Positions 5,465 to 6,739 of a stretch of DNA of 6,739 nt are shown here, piece by piece; positions within the stretch are counted from its first letter, which is position 1, and every line of letters starts with the position of its first letter. The notes under the pieces were generated by a model, which had not been told where the DNA came from, ran no database searches, and worked only from the letters and a program-made list of their open reading frames with translations. The translations under genes were made by a program, and so were the position numbers. The stretch is taken from assembly GCA_019510535.1 (NCBI GenBank), contig JAEKKE010000031.1:1-6739 (forward strand). Direction: 5' to 3'. Origin of the DNA: Acidobacteriota bacterium. Its GTDB lineage: Bacteria > Acidobacteriota > Terriglobia > Terriglobales > Acidobacteriaceae.

Positions 5465-6709
5465 TTACGCGTTGACCAGTTCGACATGGGGCTGGTTGCC
5501 GTAACGCTGCTTCACGTAGTTATCGAGAATGACCTGGAACTCCTGCACGATATGGTCGCCCTTGAGTGTTGTGAAGAGCTTGCCGTCGACATACACGGGA
5601 GCCTTAGGCTCCTCAAAGGTACCGGGCAGCGAGATGCCGATGTTGGCGTGCTTCGATTCGCCGGGACCGTTGACGATGCAGCCCATGACGGCCAGCTTCA
5701 TCTCTTCTACGCCCGGGTAGATCTTCTTCCAGTCAGGCATCGAAGCAGTGAGGTAGTTCTGCACCTGCTGCGCCAGCTCCTGGAAGTAAGTGCTGGTGGT
5801 GCGTCCGCAACCTGGGCAGCTTGTCACCTGCGGAGTAAAGCTGCGGATGTTCAGGGCCTGCAGCACCTGCTGGGCGCAGCGGACCTCTTCACTGCGGTCG
5901 CCGCCAGGTGTAGGAGTGAGCGAGACGCGGATGGTGTCGCCGATACCGGCCAGAAGCAGCGGAGCCAGACCGGCGGCGGAGGCGACAGTGCCCTTCATGC
6001 CCATACCGGCTTCGGTGAGGCCAAGATGTAAGGCGTGGTCGCAGCGCCGGGCGAGCTCTGAGTAGACGTCGATCAGGTCGCGAACATTCGAGACCTTGGC
6101 GGAGAGCACGATCTGGTCGCGGCGTAGGCCATAGCGCTCGGCGGCAGCGGCGTTGTCAACGGCGGAGACCACCATGGCCTCCATCATGACGTCGCGGGCG
6201 TCAAGCGGGGCGGCAGATTTGGAGTTCTCGTCCATCATCCGGGTCAACAAGGCCTGGTCGAGCGAGCCCCAGTTCACGCCGATACGGACGGGCTTCTGGT
6301 TCTTGACGGCGCATTCCACCATGGTGCGGAAGTTGTCGTCGTCTTTACGGCCGATGGAGACATTGCCAGGATTGATGCGGTACTTGGAGAGTGCCTGAGC
6401 GCAGGCGGGGTACTTCGTCAGCAGAATATGGCCGTTGTAGTGAAAATCGCCGATGATGGGCGTATTCCAGCCTTTGTTGTGAATGCCTTCCACAATATAG
6501 GGAACAGCCTTGGCCGCGTCTTCATTATTAACAGTGATGCGGACCATCTCAGAGCCGGCGCGCGCCAAGGCGGCGATCTGCTGGACGGTGGATTCGATGT
6601 CGGCGGTGTCAGTATTGGTCATCGACTGCACGACGACGGGCGCGTCGGAACCTACACGAACGCCTCCAACGTTGACAGTTACAGCTTTGCGGCGGTGGAT
6701 TTCAGGCAT
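5465..6709 (-). CDS. ispG: 4-hydroxy-3-methylbut-2-en-1-yl diphosphate synthase (IspG/GcpE)
   Basis: IspG carries out the penultimate MEP-pathway step: reductive ring opening of 2-C-methyl-D-erythritol 2,4-cyclodiphosphate to HMBPP, using a [4Fe-4S] cluster in the cytosol. The 414-residue protein has the N-terminal TIM-barrel part (VVVQSMTNTDT at 25-35, VRITVNNEDAA at 56-66, GDFHYNGH at 87-94, RINPGN at 111-116, RIGVNWGSLD at 142-151, LGLTEAG at 229-235). The C-terminal cluster domain follows. Cluster ligands are Cys298 and Cys301 in SCPGCGRT, Cys344 in MGCIVNGPGE, and Glu351. The gap between the second and third Cys is 43 residues, longer than the 32 of E. coli IspG, as in the long bacterial form. 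The ATG at 6707-6709 gives a family-like start (PEIHRRKAVTVNVGGVRVG), with a weak purine-rich stretch AGGGTAGAGAG upstream. A strong terminator follows the stop. What lies upstream is outside the window. Confidence 0.96.
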   Translation of the reverse strand: MPEIHRRKAVTVNVGGVRVGSDAPVVVQSMTNTDTADIESTVQQIAALARAGSEMVRITVNNEDAAKAVPYIVEGIHNKGWNTPIIGDFHYNGHILLTKYPACAQALSKYRINPGNVSIGRKDDDNFRTMVECAVKNQKPVRIGVNWGSLDQALLTRMMDENSKSAAPLDARDVMMEAMVVSAVDNAAAAERYGLRRDQIVLSAKVSNVRDLIDVYSELARRCDHALHLGLTEAGMGMKGTVASAAGLAPLLLAGIGDTIRVSLTPTPGGDRSEEVRCAQQVLQALNIRSFTPQVTSCPGCGRTTSTYFQELAQQVQNYLTASMPDWKKIYPGVEEMKLAVMGCIVNGPGESKHANIGISLPGTFEEPKAPVYVDGKLFTTLKGDHIVQEFQVILDNYVKQRYGNQPHVELVNA

Positions 6710-6739
6710 TGGACTCTCTACCCTTAAGTTTACCGCAGC

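Noticed and set aside
5369..6031. A 220-codon plus-strand frame opposite ispG
   Set aside because: It lies antisense to highly conserved ispG codons and through the terminator; the translation resembles no known protein type and looks like a shadow.
6710..6739. Promoter for ispG in the last 30 bases
   Set aside because: An AT-rich patch (TAAACTTAAG on the minus strand) is present, but too little upstream sequence is available to judge a promoter.

Overview
The window reads as ordinary chromosomal DNA from an acidobacterium, most likely of the Terriglobales type (Terriglobus, Granulicella and Edaphobacter relatives). The main clue is a secreted von Willebrand factor A-like protein of the kind described as a 'VWFA-related Acidobacterial domain' protein. 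Moderately high GC, a long-form IspG and an OlsB/PlsC-like acyltransferase pair fit this. The assignment is from recognition of protein families, not from a database search.

Layout, left to right: (1) bases 2-1430, plus strand: the 3' part of an OlsB-like GNAT N-acyltransferase gene, cut by the left edge, followed 13 bases after its stop by a PlsC-type 1-acylglycerol-phosphate acyltransferase. Together they suggest membrane lipid synthesis, possibly of ornithine-type aminolipids. (2) bases 1547-2991, minus strand: a two-gene nucleoside salvage operon, purine nucleoside phosphorylase then uridine kinase, joined by a one-base stop/start overlap (TAATG). (3) bases 3034-3501, plus strand: a small NUDIX hydrolase, divergent from the phosphorylase with only 42 bases between the chosen starts. 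(4) bases 3629-5365, minus strand: the secreted VWFA-like protein. (5) bases 5465-6709, minus strand: ispG of the MEP isoprenoid pathway, closed by a clear intrinsic terminator at 5412-5440.

The most notable non-coding signal is a pair of related intergenic elements of about 110 bp (1437-1547 and 3499-3614). Each has long terminal inverted repeats and an inner hairpin, and each fills the gap between two converging genes. In both copies one end of the element lies directly on, or one base from, a stop codon. They look like a dispersed palindromic repeat family (REP/BIME- or MITE-like) and may act as two-way transcription ends.

I see no defence locus, CRISPR array, tRNA, rRNA, riboswitch, transposase or prophage gene. 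Apart from the repeat pair, this is mostly housekeeping and lineage-typical content, and I do not claim a new biological system here.
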